This document shows positions 8,724 through 18,127 of a DNA stretch of 64,000 nucleotides, piece by piece. Every line of letters starts with the position of its first letter. The first letter of the stretch is position 1. Below the pieces are notes generated by a model, which worked only from the letters and a program-made list of their open reading frames with translations, searched no databases and was not told where the DNA came from. The position numbers were made by a program, and so were the translations under genes. This stretch comes from Bacillus sp. NTK034 (GTDB lineage Bacteria > Bacillota > Bacilli > Bacillales > Cytobacillaceae). The DNA lies in contig NZ_JAFKOJ010000004.1 of assembly GCF_017303275.1 (NCBI RefSeq), forward strand, positions 186,001 through 250,000, in the 5' to 3' direction.

Positions 8724-9590
8724 ATGGCCAAGAATAGAAGAGGATATACTTATAGTACAAAGGCGGAGAAATTGCTGGAGTACTTATATGTTTTAATAGG
8801 TTCAGGAATAGTGGCGATTGCGTTTAATATGTTTTTACTTCCCAACCGAATTGCATCAGGAGGAGTAAGCGGGATCAGTACGATCCTGGATGCGGTGGCT
8901 GGCTGGGAGCCCGCATATGTACAGTGGGCATTTAATATACCGCTTTTTATTGCAGGTGTGCTTTTGCTCGGAAAACAATTTGGGGCGAAAACTCTGGCTG
9001 GTACAATATTTCTGCCGTTTGTTGTTTTTCTTACAAAAGATTATGAGCCATGGACATCTGATCCCCTGCTGGCTTCTTTGTTTGGCGGAATTGGCGTTGG
9101 CCTGGGTTTAGGTATTGTATTTCGGGGTAAAGCATCAACTGGAGGGACAGACCTTGCAGCACAGATTATTAACAAGTATACAGGTTTGTCCCTTGGAACT
9201 TGTGTAGCGATAATCGATGGATTGATCGTACTGTCAGCTGCGATTATTTTTGACATAGAGCAAGGGCTTTATGCCTTGATTGCCTTATATGTAACAAGCA
9301 AAACAATCGATCTCATACAGCTTGGATTCAGCCGGACAAAGATGGCATTAATCATTACGGAAAAACAAAGTGAAGTTCGTGAAGGAATTTTGAATAAAAT
9401 TGACCGCGGTGTGACAAAACTATCAGCATACGGTGGTTATACCGACCATGAACGTCCAGTCCTCATGTGTGTGGTGGATCAGACGGAGTTCACAAAATTG
9501 AAACAACTGGTTCAAACCATTGATCCTACTGCATTTATCATTGTTACGGATGCTTCCGAGGTGTTGGGCGAGGGTTTCAAACGAGCATAG
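8724..9590 (+). CDS. yvjA: YitT/YvjA family membrane protein (DUF161 + DUF2179)
   Basis: 288 residues. Five or six hydrophobic segments fill the first 200 residues, including FNMFLLPNRIASGGVSGIST and GKASTGGTDLAAQII, which are conserved in the YitT family. The last 85 residues form the soluble DUF2179 domain, a likely small-molecule or signalling domain on the cytoplasmic side. The start follows CCGGAGGGAG. Substrate is unknown. Its place between prfB and cccB is the same as yvjA in B. subtilis. Confidence 0.9.
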   Translation: MAKNRRGYTYSTKAEKLLEYLYVLIGSGIVAIAFNMFLLPNRIASGGVSGISTILDAVAGWEPAYVQWAFNIPLFIAGVLLLGKQFGAKTLAGTIFLPFVVFLTKDYEPWTSDPLLASLFGGIGVGLGLGIVFRGKASTGGTDLAAQIINKYTGLSLGTCVAIIDGLIVLSAAIIFDIEQGLYALIALYVTSKTIDLIQLGFSRTKMALIITEKQSEVREGILNKIDRGVTKLSAYGGYTDHERPVLMCVVDQTEFTKLKQLVQTIDPTAFIIVTDASEVLGEGFKRA

Positions 9591-9642
9591 TGTTGGTATA
9601 ATATAGCTGTACTTAGTATTTTTTCCTGAGGGGGAATTATAG

Positions 9643-9996
9643 GTGAAAAAGAAGCTACTGGCATTACTGATGGGTACATCTTTAGTTCTTGCAGCCTGCG
9701 GCGGCGGTGACGATGCGGCTGAAGACAAGGACACTGCTACAAACGGCGGCGGTGAAACAACGACTGATACTGCTGACGCCGGTGATGCACAAAAGCTTTA
9801 TGAACAGAAATGTTCAAGCTGCCACGGTGCAAATCTTGAAGGCGGTGTAGGGCCTGCACTTGATAAAATTGGTGCCAGCCTATCACAGGAAGATATTGAA
9901 AACACAATTGCTAACGGTAAAGGGGCTATGCCTAAAGGCTTGCTTCAGGGAGAAGAAGCTTCTGCTGTAGCATCCTGGCTAGCAGGCAAGAAATAA
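9643..9996 (+). CDS. cccB: Cytochrome c-551, lipoprotein type
   Basis: 117 residues. A lipobox signal peptide (VLAACGGG, Cys19) tethers the protein to the outer face of the membrane; a Gly/Thr/Asp-rich linker follows. The haem site is CSSCHG near residues 53-58 and the distal Met is in AMPKGLL near 99. It carries electrons to terminal oxidase. The GTG start follows GAGGGGGAATTATAG. A TATAAT at 9597-9602 may be its -10 region. It is upstream of ftsEX as in B. subtilis. Confidence 0.94.
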   Translation: MKKKLLALLMGTSLVLAACGGGDDAAEDKDTATNGGGETTTDTADAGDAQKLYEQKCSSCHGANLEGGVGPALDKIGASLSQEDIENTIANGKGAMPKGLLQGEEASAVASWLAGKK

Positions 9997-10008
9997 TAGG
10001 ATTAAATG

Positions 10009-10038
10009 AAAACGTTCTGTTCAGCAGGACGTTTTTAT
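10009..10038 (+). terminator. Intrinsic terminator after cccB
   Basis: AACGTTCTG pairs with CAGGACGTT (one G-T pair) around a TTCAG loop, followed by TTTTATTATT. Confidence 0.8.
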
Positions 10039-10522
10039 TATTTCTCTTATCGTAAGGTATGCTGCTATTTGTTTAATAACCGCTTAGTTGATTGGAGCGG
10101 AAAGCGAGCATCCTGGAAAGCAAATCAGCTAACTGCATTAAGGTGAATGAATAAACAATATATGAGAGGTTATTTTTCTAGCAGCTTATGCTGAGCAAGA
10201 CAATTTTTGACATGAATCGATTGAATGCAATATGAAAAAAGAAGGAAAAATTCGTCGATTGAGCGAAGAAAACGCTAGGATATTAATGAAACTCAGGAAA
10301 AAAGTAACAATAGTTAAGGGATTGAAAAGAAACTGTAATAATTTTTTCCGTTATTTTGACAACTTATGATGTTATAATGGGTTGTGTGAGAATTTTAGAT
10401 GGCTAAATAGGCAGTATTTACAAGTATTTTGTCATTCTTTGTGTCGAAAGGATGTCGTTTTTTAGCGAAAAAAGCCGTCTGTTATTTAATTCTTAATACA
10501 CACTAGATGCTAGGTGATATAT
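10039..10522. other. Long intergenic region before ftsE
   Basis: About 480 bp without a supported gene. At 10087-10132 it holds a decayed short relative of the dispersed element at 37760-37950 (shared GTTGATTGGAGCGGAA). The remainder is AT-rich and probably contains the ftsEX promoter. A TATAAT is present at 10373-10378, but no well-spaced -35 partner can be named. Confidence 0.5.
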
Positions 10523-11209
10523 ATGATCGATATGAAAGACGTATATAAGAGATACCCCAATGGTGTTACAGCTGCCAGCGGGATTGATGTGCATATCAAA
10601 CAAGGTGAGTTTGTTTATGTAGTAGGACCGAGCGGGGCCGGTAAATCCACTTTTATTAAAATGATGTACCGGGAAGAAAAGCCTTCGAGCGGAACGATAA
10701 CCATCGACGGAGTGAATCTTGCTACATTAAGGAATGCAAAGGTGCCGCTGATGCGCCGCAAAATTGGTGTTGTTTTCCAGGACTTTAAGCTTCTCCCGAC
10801 TCTGACTGTCTATGAGAATGTAGCTTTTGCTCTTGAGGTCATTGAAGAGCATCCGAAGAATATTAAAAAACAAGTAATGGAAACTTTGGACCTTGTAGGT
10901 TTAAAGCATAAGGCAAGAATGCTTCCGACCGAATTATCAGGCGGGGAGCAGCAGCGTGTTTCCATCGCCAGATCAATCGTAAATGCTCCAAAGGTCGTGA
11001 TAGCGGACGAACCTACAGGAAACCTTGACCCGGATACTTCATGGGAAATCATGAACATTTTCGATGAAATCAACACGAGAGGAACGACTGTGGTCATGGC
11101 AACTCATAATAAAGAAATTGTTAACACGATTAAGCACCGCGTTATTGCCATAGAAGGCGGAAGGATTGTGCGTGACGAGCAAAGAGGTGATTACGGCTAT
11201 GAAAGCTAG
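10523..11209 (+). CDS. ftsE: Cell division ATP-binding protein FtsE
   Basis: 228 residues. This is the ATPase of the FtsEX complex, which turns on a peptidoglycan hydrolase outside the cell. Walker A GPSGAGKST (about 36-44), the signature LSGGEQQR (about 137) and Walker B VVIADEPTGNLDP are present. The ATG at 10523 is preferred because AGGTGA lies just upstream and the product then starts MIDMKDVYKRYPNG like its homologs; an in-frame GTG at 10514 is unlikely. It overlaps ftsX by 11 bp, so the two are translated together. Confidence 0.97.
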   Translation: MIDMKDVYKRYPNGVTAASGIDVHIKQGEFVYVVGPSGAGKSTFIKMMYREEKPSSGTITIDGVNLATLRNAKVPLMRRKIGVVFQDFKLLPTLTVYENVAFALEVIEEHPKNIKKQVMETLDLVGLKHKARMLPTELSGGEQQRVSIARSIVNAPKVVIADEPTGNLDPDTSWEIMNIFDEINTRGTTVVMATHNKEIVNTIKHRVIAIEGGRIVRDEQRGDYGYES

Positions 11210-12092
11210 AACATTGGGCCGGCACTTCCGTGAAAGCTTTAAGAGCCTCGGTCGAAACGGATGGATGACGTTTGCTTCGGCAAGTGCGGTGACAGTAACA
11301 CTCATTTTGGTTGGCGTATTTTTCGTCATTATGATGAATCTCAACAAGGTGGCTACAACCATTGAAGAGGACGTGGAAATCCGCGTTCACATCGATGTTG
11401 CTGCAAATGAGCAGGATCAGGAAGTTTTACGGCAAAAAATCGAAGGAATACCCGAAGTCAAAACAGTGGAATATTCAACTAAGGAAAAAGAGCTTGATAG
11501 TTTAATAGACAGCCTTGGTGAAGAAGGAGAAGCCTTCAAACTGTTCGAACAGGATAATCCGCTGAACGATGTATTTATCGTAAAGACGAAAAACCCGGCA
11601 GATACTATGAAAGCGGCAAAGCAGATTGAAAAAATGGAATACGCAGCAAAAGTAAAGTATGGGCAAGGGCAGGTTGAAAAGCTATTCAACTTTATCAATG
11701 CCGGCCGAAACGTTGGCCTTGTGCTGATTATTGGCCTATTATTTACAGCCATGTTCCTGATTTCCAATACGATTAAAATTACGATCATGTCACGAAGAAA
11801 AGAAATCGAGATTATGAGATTGGTAGGAGCAACCAACGCGTTTATCAGATGGCCATTCTTCCTGGAAGGTTTATGGCTTGGATTGCTTGGATCCATTATT
11901 CCGATTGCACTTGTTTCAACAGCTTACTATTATGCCTATGATTACTTGGCGCCAAAGCTTGAAGGACACTTTATCAAGCTGCTGGAATTTAGCCCGTTTG
12001 TCTATCAGATTTCCGGACTCATCATCCTGATGGGTGCACTCATTGGTGTATGGGGAAGCCTGATGTCAGTCAGAAAGTTCCTGAAGGTATAG
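11199..12092 (+). CDS. ftsX: Cell division protein FtsX
   Basis: 297 residues. Membrane partner of FtsE: one N-terminal transmembrane helix, a large extracellular loop (about 50-165) that contacts the hydrolase partner, then three more helices with the FtsX permease domain (KITIMSRRKEIEIMRLVGAT). The ATG at 11199 follows AAAGAGGTGA and lies inside the end of ftsE. The next gene encodes a secreted coiled-coil LytM protein that is the likely partner of the loop. Confidence 0.97.
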   Translation: MKARTLGRHFRESFKSLGRNGWMTFASASAVTVTLILVGVFFVIMMNLNKVATTIEEDVEIRVHIDVAANEQDQEVLRQKIEGIPEVKTVEYSTKEKELDSLIDSLGEEGEAFKLFEQDNPLNDVFIVKTKNPADTMKAAKQIEKMEYAAKVKYGQGQVEKLFNFINAGRNVGLVLIIGLLFTAMFLISNTIKITIMSRRKEIEIMRLVGATNAFIRWPFFLEGLWLGLLGSIIPIALVSTAYYYAYDYLAPKLEGHFIKLLEFSPFVYQISGLIILMGALIGVWGSLMSVRKFLKV

Positions 12093-12249
12093 AACCAGCT
12101 TAGAAGGCCCTGCGGGGGGAACCTGTCAAGGAGCCTTCTAGCCTCATAATAATAGACGATTCAGCAATGTTAAATGTTTCAGACATAGTTAAAAAAATAG
12201 AACGATTGACCTGTACATATGGTGTTCATTGAAAGGAGAAATCGGAAAA

Positions 12250-13584
12250 TTGAAGAAATCCATCATCACATTATCACTGGCTGCCATTTTGGGGTTTGGC
12301 AGCGCAACAGTAGGACTGCCTCTTGAAAAGGCGTCTGCAGCAAATAAACTAAACGATCTAAACAGCCAAAAGGACAAAATTAACCAGCAGCGTTCAGGAG
12401 TAGAATCGAAGATTAACGATACAGATAAAAAGCTTACCGAAAACCAGGGCGAGCAACAGTCCGTACAAAGTGAGATTGAGCGCCTTGATAAAGCGATCAG
12501 CGATGCTTTAGCAAAAATTGAAGAGAAAAACGGCCAGATTGCAGACACAAAAAAGGAAATTGAAAAATTAGAAGCCGAAATTAAAATATTAGTAGAGCGC
12601 ATCAAAAAGCGCAATGAACTATTAAAAGACCGTGCACGCAATTACCAGGAAACTGGCGGAATGGTGAGCTATATTGATGTTTTAATGGGTGCGCAAAGCT
12701 TTGGAGACTTTGTTGAACGTGTTGGAGCAGTTGCAACAATCGTAGAAGCAGACCAGGATATCCTTAAAGCGCATCAGGCGGATAAAGACGAGCTGGAGAA
12801 GAAACAGGCTCAGATAAAAGAAGAGCTTGCCTCTTTAGAAAAAATGCGTGCCGAGCTTGAAAGCATGAAAAAGAGTTTAAATGCCCAAAAGGCAGAGAAA
12901 GATAAACTGCTTGCATCCCTAAAGCATGAAGAAGAGGAAATGCATGCTCATAAACTTGAACTAGCAGAAGAAAATGAAATTCTTGCAGCCCAGGAAGCGG
13001 CACTTCAAAAAGCGATTAAGATTGAGCAGCAAAAACAGGCAGAGGCAGCAAGACAAGCTGAATTGGCAAAACAGAAAGCAGCCCAGGAAGCGGCTAAAAA
13101 GAGCAGTTCTTCATCAGCAGGAAGCAGCTCATCATCTGATAGCGGATCATCAAGCAGCCCGCAGGTTACTCCACCGGCAGTTTCCGGCGGTGCATGGACA
13201 AAACCAGCTGCAGGAAGACTTTCTTCTGGTTTTGGCGGACGTTCATTAGGCGAGCACTATGGTGTTGATATTGCTGCAGGTGGTACAGTACCGATTGTGG
13301 CAGCGGCAGACGGTGTCGTAATCCGTTCATACTATTCAAGCAGCTACGGAAATGCCATTTTCATTGCCCACTCTGTAGGCGGACAAACTTACACAACCGT
13401 ATATGCTCATATGAGAAGCCGTTCTGTAGGCTCTGGCCAGACTGTTTCTAAAGGCCAGCAAATCGGTATCATGGGTAATACTGGACAATCTTATGGCCAG
13501 CATCTGCACTTTGAACTTCACAGAGGTTCTTGGAATGCAGCAAAATCAAATGCAATTAATCCAGTAGGCATTGTGCCTCTATAA
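12250..13584 (+). CDS. Secreted coiled-coil M23 peptidase, EnvC-like, probable FtsEX partner
   Basis: 444 residues. A signal peptide (about 1-32) is followed by two coiled-coil blocks (about 35-120 and 175-285), a Ser-rich linker and a C-terminal LytM/M23 domain. The zinc ligands are intact: H and D in GEHYGVDIA and the HLH in GQHLHFEL, so it may be an active endopeptidase, not only an activator. The TTG at 12250 follows AAAGGAGA; an upstream in-frame TTG at 12229 overlaps that site and is rejected. In B. subtilis FtsEX controls the NlpC/P60 enzyme CwlO, encoded elsewhere; here a PcsB/EnvC-shaped protein sits right behind ftsX. Confidence 0.88.
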   Translation: MKKSIITLSLAAILGFGSATVGLPLEKASAANKLNDLNSQKDKINQQRSGVESKINDTDKKLTENQGEQQSVQSEIERLDKAISDALAKIEEKNGQIADTKKEIEKLEAEIKILVERIKKRNELLKDRARNYQETGGMVSYIDVLMGAQSFGDFVERVGAVATIVEADQDILKAHQADKDELEKKQAQIKEELASLEKMRAELESMKKSLNAQKAEKDKLLASLKHEEEEMHAHKLELAEENEILAAQEAALQKAIKIEQQKQAEAARQAELAKQKAAQEAAKKSSSSSAGSSSSSDSGSSSSPQVTPPAVSGGAWTKPAAGRLSSGFGGRSLGEHYGVDIAAGGTVPIVAAADGVVIRSYYSSSYGNAIFIAHSVGGQTYTTVYAHMRSRSVGSGQTVSKGQQIGIMGNTGQSYGQHLHFELHRGSWNAAKSNAINPVGIVPL

Positions 13585-13594
13585 AAAATAGTGT

Positions 13595-13630
13595 AAGTGG
13601 AAGGAGCTTAGCTTCTTCCACTTTTCTTTT
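13595..13630 (+). terminator. Intrinsic terminator after the M23 peptidase gene
   Basis: AAGTGGAAG pairs with CTTCCACTT and is followed by TTCTTTT. Confidence 0.82.
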
Positions 13631-13657
13631 ACCCTTAAAGAGGGGCTTTAATCCTAT

Positions 13658-14483
13658 TTATTTAACATTAGGAGGAGTGTCATGAATATATGGAGGTGCC
13701 GGCTTCAGCTTAGGTGCTGGAGCAAAAGGGGGAACTTCCTGCATGTTATTGGAAGGTTCCCTGGCCATCCATGCTCCTGCCTTGAGCCCAGCGGCCCTGG
13801 CTGCTTTCATCTCCTCTTGAAAGGTTCATAAATACATAGGAAAACTCTTCTTTTTCAAGCTCCTTCGGGAATGTGCTTGGCACGGTCTTTCCTTCCTGGG
13901 CTTCAAGCTCTTTTATCGCGGCAAGCCATTGGTTCTGATGCATGCGGTCACGGGCAATTAAGTAGGCCAGCATGTCTTTGACACCGCGGTCATCAGTCAT
14001 TTCATACAGACGGACAGCCTGCAGACGTCCCTGGGATTCGGCATTCAGATTCGCACGGAAATCAGCCAGCAGGTTGCAGCTGGCTACGATGTATCCACCC
14101 TGCCACGGGACCCCGACACTATTGACAGGCATGGCACCAAGACCGGAAACAATCGCATGCTGAGGGTTCATTCCGCCCAAAATCGCGGCAAGAAGCGGAT
14201 CCTGGGCAGCTTTTTCCTGTTCTTTTACAGGTGCCCCGTCCAGCAGACGTGCAATCATGGTGGCAAGCATTTCAATATGGGCCAATTCTTCGGTCCCTGT
14301 ATCCATTAATAGATCCCGATATTTATCATGTTTCCGCGCACCTCAGCCCTGAAATAAATACTGCATGGCCACAGACATTTCCCCAAATTGTCCGCCAATC
14401 AGCTCCTGCAGCTTTTTAGCATACACCCAGTCTGGTTTATCAGGCTTGGCATTATATTGAAGTTCTTTAATATGATAGAACAT
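13658..14483 (-). pseudogene. Manganese catalase, broken by an in-frame TGA and a frameshift
   Basis: The gene starts at an ATG at 14481-14483 behind AAAGGAAG and encodes MFYHIKELQYNAKPDKPDW... up to MQYLFQG, where codon 47 is TGA (14343-14345). Relatives normally have Trp there (TGG), so a single base change explains it. The frame then continues with the metal-binding TGTEELAHIEML block and most of the domain to about 13749, where a one-base shift moves the proline-rich tail (PPFAPAPKLKPAPPY) into another frame, ending at 13658. Two separate lesions make a real pseudogene more likely than one sequencing error. The family removes hydrogen peroxide and includes spore-coat members. Confidence 0.85.
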
Positions 14484-14683
14484 TTGCACACTTCCTTTAT
14501 GTGAAATTCAACTTAAATATATTCTTAAATTGAGATATTGTGCATATGCCTAACCTGATTATTGAAATCATAACTTGTCCTTATCCAGCATAGGATGTGA
14601 TGAGCATGGTCATTTCATCAATCATGATGGAAAGTTTTTATAATGGCCTATGAGACCGCTGCAAAATAGAAAGGGAGATGAAG

Positions 14684-16135
14684 ATGAGCAGAAAGTGGAT
14701 CGCCGTGCTGATGACGGGATCATTGCTGACAGGAGCTGGCGGTACATATGCAGGCATGCAGTGGCTGGCAAAAGAAACTCCTCAGACAGGAACAGGAAAT
14801 CAATTGATAGATTTTAAGGAAAACGGAACACAAATTGAAAAAGAGAAAATCGAAAAAATGGAAACAGCCTATCAGCTAATTTTAAATAGCTATGTGGAAA
14901 AAGTAGAAGAAAAACAGCTCGTGGAGGGAGCCATCCAGGGCATGCTGGCGACCCTGGAAGACCCATACTCTGTTTATATGGATGAAGAAACAGCAAAACA
15001 ATTCAATGATACACTGGAATCTTCTTTTGAAGGGATCGGGGCAGAAGTCAGCATGGTGGAAGGTAAAATAATCATTGTTGCACCATTTAAAGCTTCACCA
15101 GCTGAAAAAGCAGGGCTGAAGCCGAAGGATGAAATTTTAAAAGTGGATGGGGAAAGTGTAGAGGGTCTTGATTTATATAAAGCTACCATGAAGATCCGCG
15201 GCAAAAAAGGCACAAAAGTAGAACTTGAAATTGCGCGCCAGGGACTTAAGGAACCTTTAAAGGTAGAAGTAAAGAGAGATGAGATTCCACAAATTACGGT
15301 ATTCTCGGAAATCAAGAAGCAAAGAGGGAAAAATGTAGGATATCTGGAAATCACCTCATTTTCCGAAGAGACATCCAAGGAATTTGCAAAACAGCTGAGT
15401 GAAATGGAGAAGGATGGGATCGAAGGGCTTGTAATCGATGTGCGCGGAAATCCCGGTGGTCTCCTGACATCAGTACAGGAAATCCTGAAAGAATTGGTTA
15501 CGGCTGATAAGCCATATTTACAGATAGAGAAACGGGATGGAGAAAAAATGAGGTATTTTTCCACACTTGAAAAGCCTAAAAGCTATCCGATTGCTGTTCT
15601 TGTAGATAAAGGGAGTGCCTCTGCATCGGAGATTCTTGCCGGCGCTTTAAAGGAAGCGCAGGGTTATGCCATAATCGGTGAAAATTCATTTGGAAAGGGC
15701 ACAGTTCAGCAGCCAGTTCCGATGGGAGATGGCAGCAATATCAAGCTCACATTGTTTAAATGGCTGACACCAGACGGAAACTGGATTCATAACAAGGGAA
15801 TCAAACCAACCCTCGAGGTCAAACAGCCAGACATCTACCAAACGCATCCTTTGCAGGTGGAGAAGCCTTTGGCCATCGATATGAATAATGAAATGGTGAA
15901 GAATGCACAGGAAATTCTGGCGGGCCTTGGATATGCTCCAGGACGGACGGATGGCTACTTCAATGATTCCACTGCAGCTGCTGTAAAAGCATTTCAGAAG
16001 CAAAAAGAGCTTGAAGGAACCGGCCGGATAGACAAAAAAACAGCAGCAGCGCTCGAACAAGCAGCCATTGAAGAAATGAAAAAAGAGCAGAATGACCTTC
16101 AGCTGCAAACGGCTCTGAGATATATTGCAAAATAA
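14684..16135 (+). CDS. ctpB: C-terminal processing peptidase, S41 family
   Basis: 483 residues, secreted or membrane-anchored through the N-terminal hydrophobic segment (about 4-24). A PDZ domain (about 105-190) precedes the S41 protease core with the catalytic Ser in DKGSASASEI and Lys in SFGKGTVQ. A peptidoglycan-binding domain (AQEILAGLGYAPGRTDGYFN) ends the protein. CtpB of B. subtilis cleaves SpoIVFA during sporulation. The ATG at 14684 is preferred over 14678 because AAAGGGAG directly abuts the latter. Gene place matches ctpB (yvjB). Confidence 0.93.
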   Translation: MSRKWIAVLMTGSLLTGAGGTYAGMQWLAKETPQTGTGNQLIDFKENGTQIEKEKIEKMETAYQLILNSYVEKVEEKQLVEGAIQGMLATLEDPYSVYMDEETAKQFNDTLESSFEGIGAEVSMVEGKIIIVAPFKASPAEKAGLKPKDEILKVDGESVEGLDLYKATMKIRGKKGTKVELEIARQGLKEPLKVEVKRDEIPQITVFSEIKKQRGKNVGYLEITSFSEETSKEFAKQLSEMEKDGIEGLVIDVRGNPGGLLTSVQEILKELVTADKPYLQIEKRDGEKMRYFSTLEKPKSYPIAVLVDKGSASASEILAGALKEAQGYAIIGENSFGKGTVQQPVPMGDGSNIKLTLFKWLTPDGNWIHNKGIKPTLEVKQPDIYQTHPLQVEKPLAIDMNNEMVKNAQEILAGLGYAPGRTDGYFNDSTAAAVKAFQKQKELEGTGRIDKKTAAALEQAAIEEMKKEQNDLQLQTALRYIAK

Positions 16136-16140
16136 TAGTT

Positions 16141-16221
16141 GGTGACAGGCACTACCCGGTTTTTGTCGAAAACATCATTTCTTATATAACTGGTCTAGTA
16201 CTGGTCTAGGTGCCTGTCACC
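16141..16221. repeat. REP-like foldback ending in GGTGACAGGCAC (copy 1)
   Basis: GGTGACAGGCAC at 16141-16152 is the exact reverse complement of GTGCCTGTCACC at 16210-16221, with about 57 bases between that include a repeated TGGTCTAG. The same termini occur at 26919-26969. Repeats with these ends are scattered in many Bacillus genomes. No transposase gene is present here. Confidence 0.85.
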
Positions 16222-16222
16222 C

Positions 16223-16262
16223 GCTATATAGCAGGAGGGATTTTCCTTCTGCTATTTTTTGT
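16223..16262 (+). terminator. Intrinsic terminator after ctpB
   Basis: TAGCAGGAGG and CCTTCTGCTA pair around GATTTT, followed by TTTTTTG. Confidence 0.8.
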
Positions 16263-16369
16263 ATTTGTGCCAGATTGTGATAGGTTTTGGAAGACGATTT
16301 TGGTAGAATAAAGAGTAATAGAGTTTTCTGTTTGTTACATAATTCATGAGAATTTATTTATAGAGGCTG

Positions 16370-17572
16370 GTGGCAAGTTTGATAGAGGAGTGGATTTTTG
16401 AGTTTTTAAAAGGAACGGGAAAGCTGCTGCTGAACCCGGTATTTTATTACCTGTTTTTTGCAGCTGCATTTTTGGGGGTTTCCCGTGTAAAGCGAGAGCG
16501 CAAAGACTTTTCAGTTCGTGCGGAAAATGCTTATTTTGAGCTGAGGCAGCTTCTTCCTCTTGGGATCCTGGCAGGTCTTTCAGTGAGTATCGTGATGGTC
16601 GGAGCGGGACTTATCGTACCAGTGGAAACGATTGTTTTTACTGCTGCTCTAACGTTCTTGTGGAGCTTTACGGCAAAAGTGAGATGGATGGCGCCTGTTT
16701 ATACCCTGGGCTTTGCATTTTTCGCAACCATGTTTGCTGCTGAACAGAAATGGCCATTGCCAGCATTCGCCCAGACATCAGCAGACCTTGACTCTTCCAT
16801 CTTTCCATCCATTACTGTTCTCCTTGCTCTTCTTGTTATAGCAGAAGGCTTCCTGATTATAAGAAATGGCCGGAAAGGCACATCTCCCAGGCTTGTAAAG
16901 AGTAAACGGGGCCAGACCATTGGCATTCATGAATCAAAAAGACTCTGGATGGTGCCTGTGTTTCTGCTTATTCCCGGTCAGGCACTGCAGATGCCGTTTG
17001 ATTGGTGGCCAGCGATCCCGATTGGCGGGGAAACGTATTCGCTCATTCTGGTTCCTTTTTCGATAGGTTTTTACCAGCGGATCCAGGGCACGCTTCCTAA
17101 AGAGGCAACAGCACTGCTTGGACAAAGAATCAGCGTGTTTGGCATACTCCTTTTGCTGATTTCATCTGCAGGCTACTGGTATCCGCTTGCAGCTGTGGGA
17201 GCAGCAGCACTTGCTATCATTGGGCGTGAATTCATCTCTCTCCGCCAGAGAATGACAGAGGATCAGGCACCGTTTTACTTTTCCAAGCGCAATCAGGGAA
17301 TCATGGTGCTTGGAGTAGTTCCGGATTCACCGGCTGATAAAATGTCTCTTCAAGTGGGAGAGGTGGTTACAAAAGTTAATGGTGTGAAAATCCATGATGA
17401 AAAAGGCTTCTATGAAGCGCTGCAAAAGAACGGGGCTCACTGCAAACTTGAGGTTCTTGATGTGAACGGCCAGGTCCGCTTCGTCCAGCGCGCTCTTTAT
17501 GAAGGTGATCATCACGAACTTGGGCTGCTGTTTGTGCAGGAAGAGAAGAAATGGGATAGTGAAGCGGTGTAA
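16370..17572 (+). CDS. minJ: Multi-pass PDZ protein, MinJ-like division topology factor
   Basis: 400 residues with seven or eight hydrophobic segments in the first 290 and a C-terminal PDZ domain (about 300-385: GIMVLGVVPDSPADKMSLQVGE). This layout and the place behind ctpB fit MinJ, which links DivIVA to MinCD at the septum and poles. The start is uncertain: GTG at 16370 is only three bases from AGAGG, while the in-frame TTG at 16379 is twelve bases away. It is the last gene before the accessory stretch. Confidence 0.85.
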   Translation: MASLIEEWIFEFLKGTGKLLLNPVFYYLFFAAAFLGVSRVKRERKDFSVRAENAYFELRQLLPLGILAGLSVSIVMVGAGLIVPVETIVFTAALTFLWSFTAKVRWMAPVYTLGFAFFATMFAAEQKWPLPAFAQTSADLDSSIFPSITVLLALLVIAEGFLIIRNGRKGTSPRLVKSKRGQTIGIHESKRLWMVPVFLLIPGQALQMPFDWWPAIPIGGETYSLILVPFSIGFYQRIQGTLPKEATALLGQRISVFGILLLLISSAGYWYPLAAVGAAALAIIGREFISLRQRMTEDQAPFYFSKRNQGIMVLGVVPDSPADKMSLQVGEVVTKVNGVKIHDEKGFYEALQKNGAHCKLEVLDVNGQVRFVQRALYEGDHHELGLLFVQEEKKWDSEAV

Positions 17573-17582
17573 GTGTAAATTT

Positions 17583-17645
17583 TCAAAATCCCCAAGAATA
17601 TGATCATAATTTTCCAGAATGAATTTTCATAATCCTACGGAATGG
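17583..17645 (-). repeat. Phased repeat array A5 (CATTCCGTAGGATTATGA type), left border of accessory stretch
   Basis: On the minus strand three related units of the form CATTCCG-N3-GATTATGA lie at 17627-17644, 17604-17621 and 17583-17600, 21 and 23 bp apart. Similar CATTCCG...ATTATGA units occur on the plus strand at 22142-22257, on the other side of the accessory genes. Confidence 0.5.
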
Positions 17646-17685
17646 TAAATCATATAAAGAAAAAAAGTCTAACTGAGTAATTATT

Positions 17686-17717
17686 AGAGAAACGATTTAG
17701 TCGTTTCTCTATTTTTA
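17686..17717 (+). terminator. Intrinsic terminator downstream of minJ
   Basis: AGAGAAACGA and TCGTTTCTCT form a perfect ten-base stem around TTTAG, then ATTTTTAT. Confidence 0.88.
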
Positions 17718-18127
17718 TATAGAATTGGTTGGATGGTTAAGTTATTTCTATAAGTAAACCAAGGACTGACGTAATTATTTATCGTTGTATTAATAGATTA
17801 ACTAAAGAGAATAGGCATTATACAATAACATGGATTTCTTAAAAAATCAGGCCAGATTAGAGAAGATCACTTAGAAATGAAAAAGTGATTGTGAAGCATT
17901 TCACTTAAACTAACGGGGCAGGTTAGATGAAGAGGCAATTTCCAAAGCACAGGAATTCCTTTGATTCTTACAGAATATTTTATTATAAAATTACAATTGT
18001 TTTAGTGGATTTAATTAATGCGATTAGGGATTTAAAAGTAAACATGGTTACTTCAATCTGCAGCTTTTTTGTTAGGATAAATAATCAGAATGAATATAGC
18101 TATCGAATTATTAGGAGAGTTTACAAA

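Noticed and set aside
10232-10369. 45-residue basic open frame before ftsE
   Set aside because: No ribosome binding site and it runs through the presumed promoter region.
10356-10378. TTGACA followed by TATAAT upstream of ftsE
   Set aside because: The spacer is only 11 bp, too short for a sigma-A promoter, so no promoter is called.
17927-18127. N-terminal extension of the NUDIX protein
   Set aside because: No ribosome binding site at 17927, and the extra residues do not resemble NUDIX proteins; TAGGAGAG before 18128 fixes the start.
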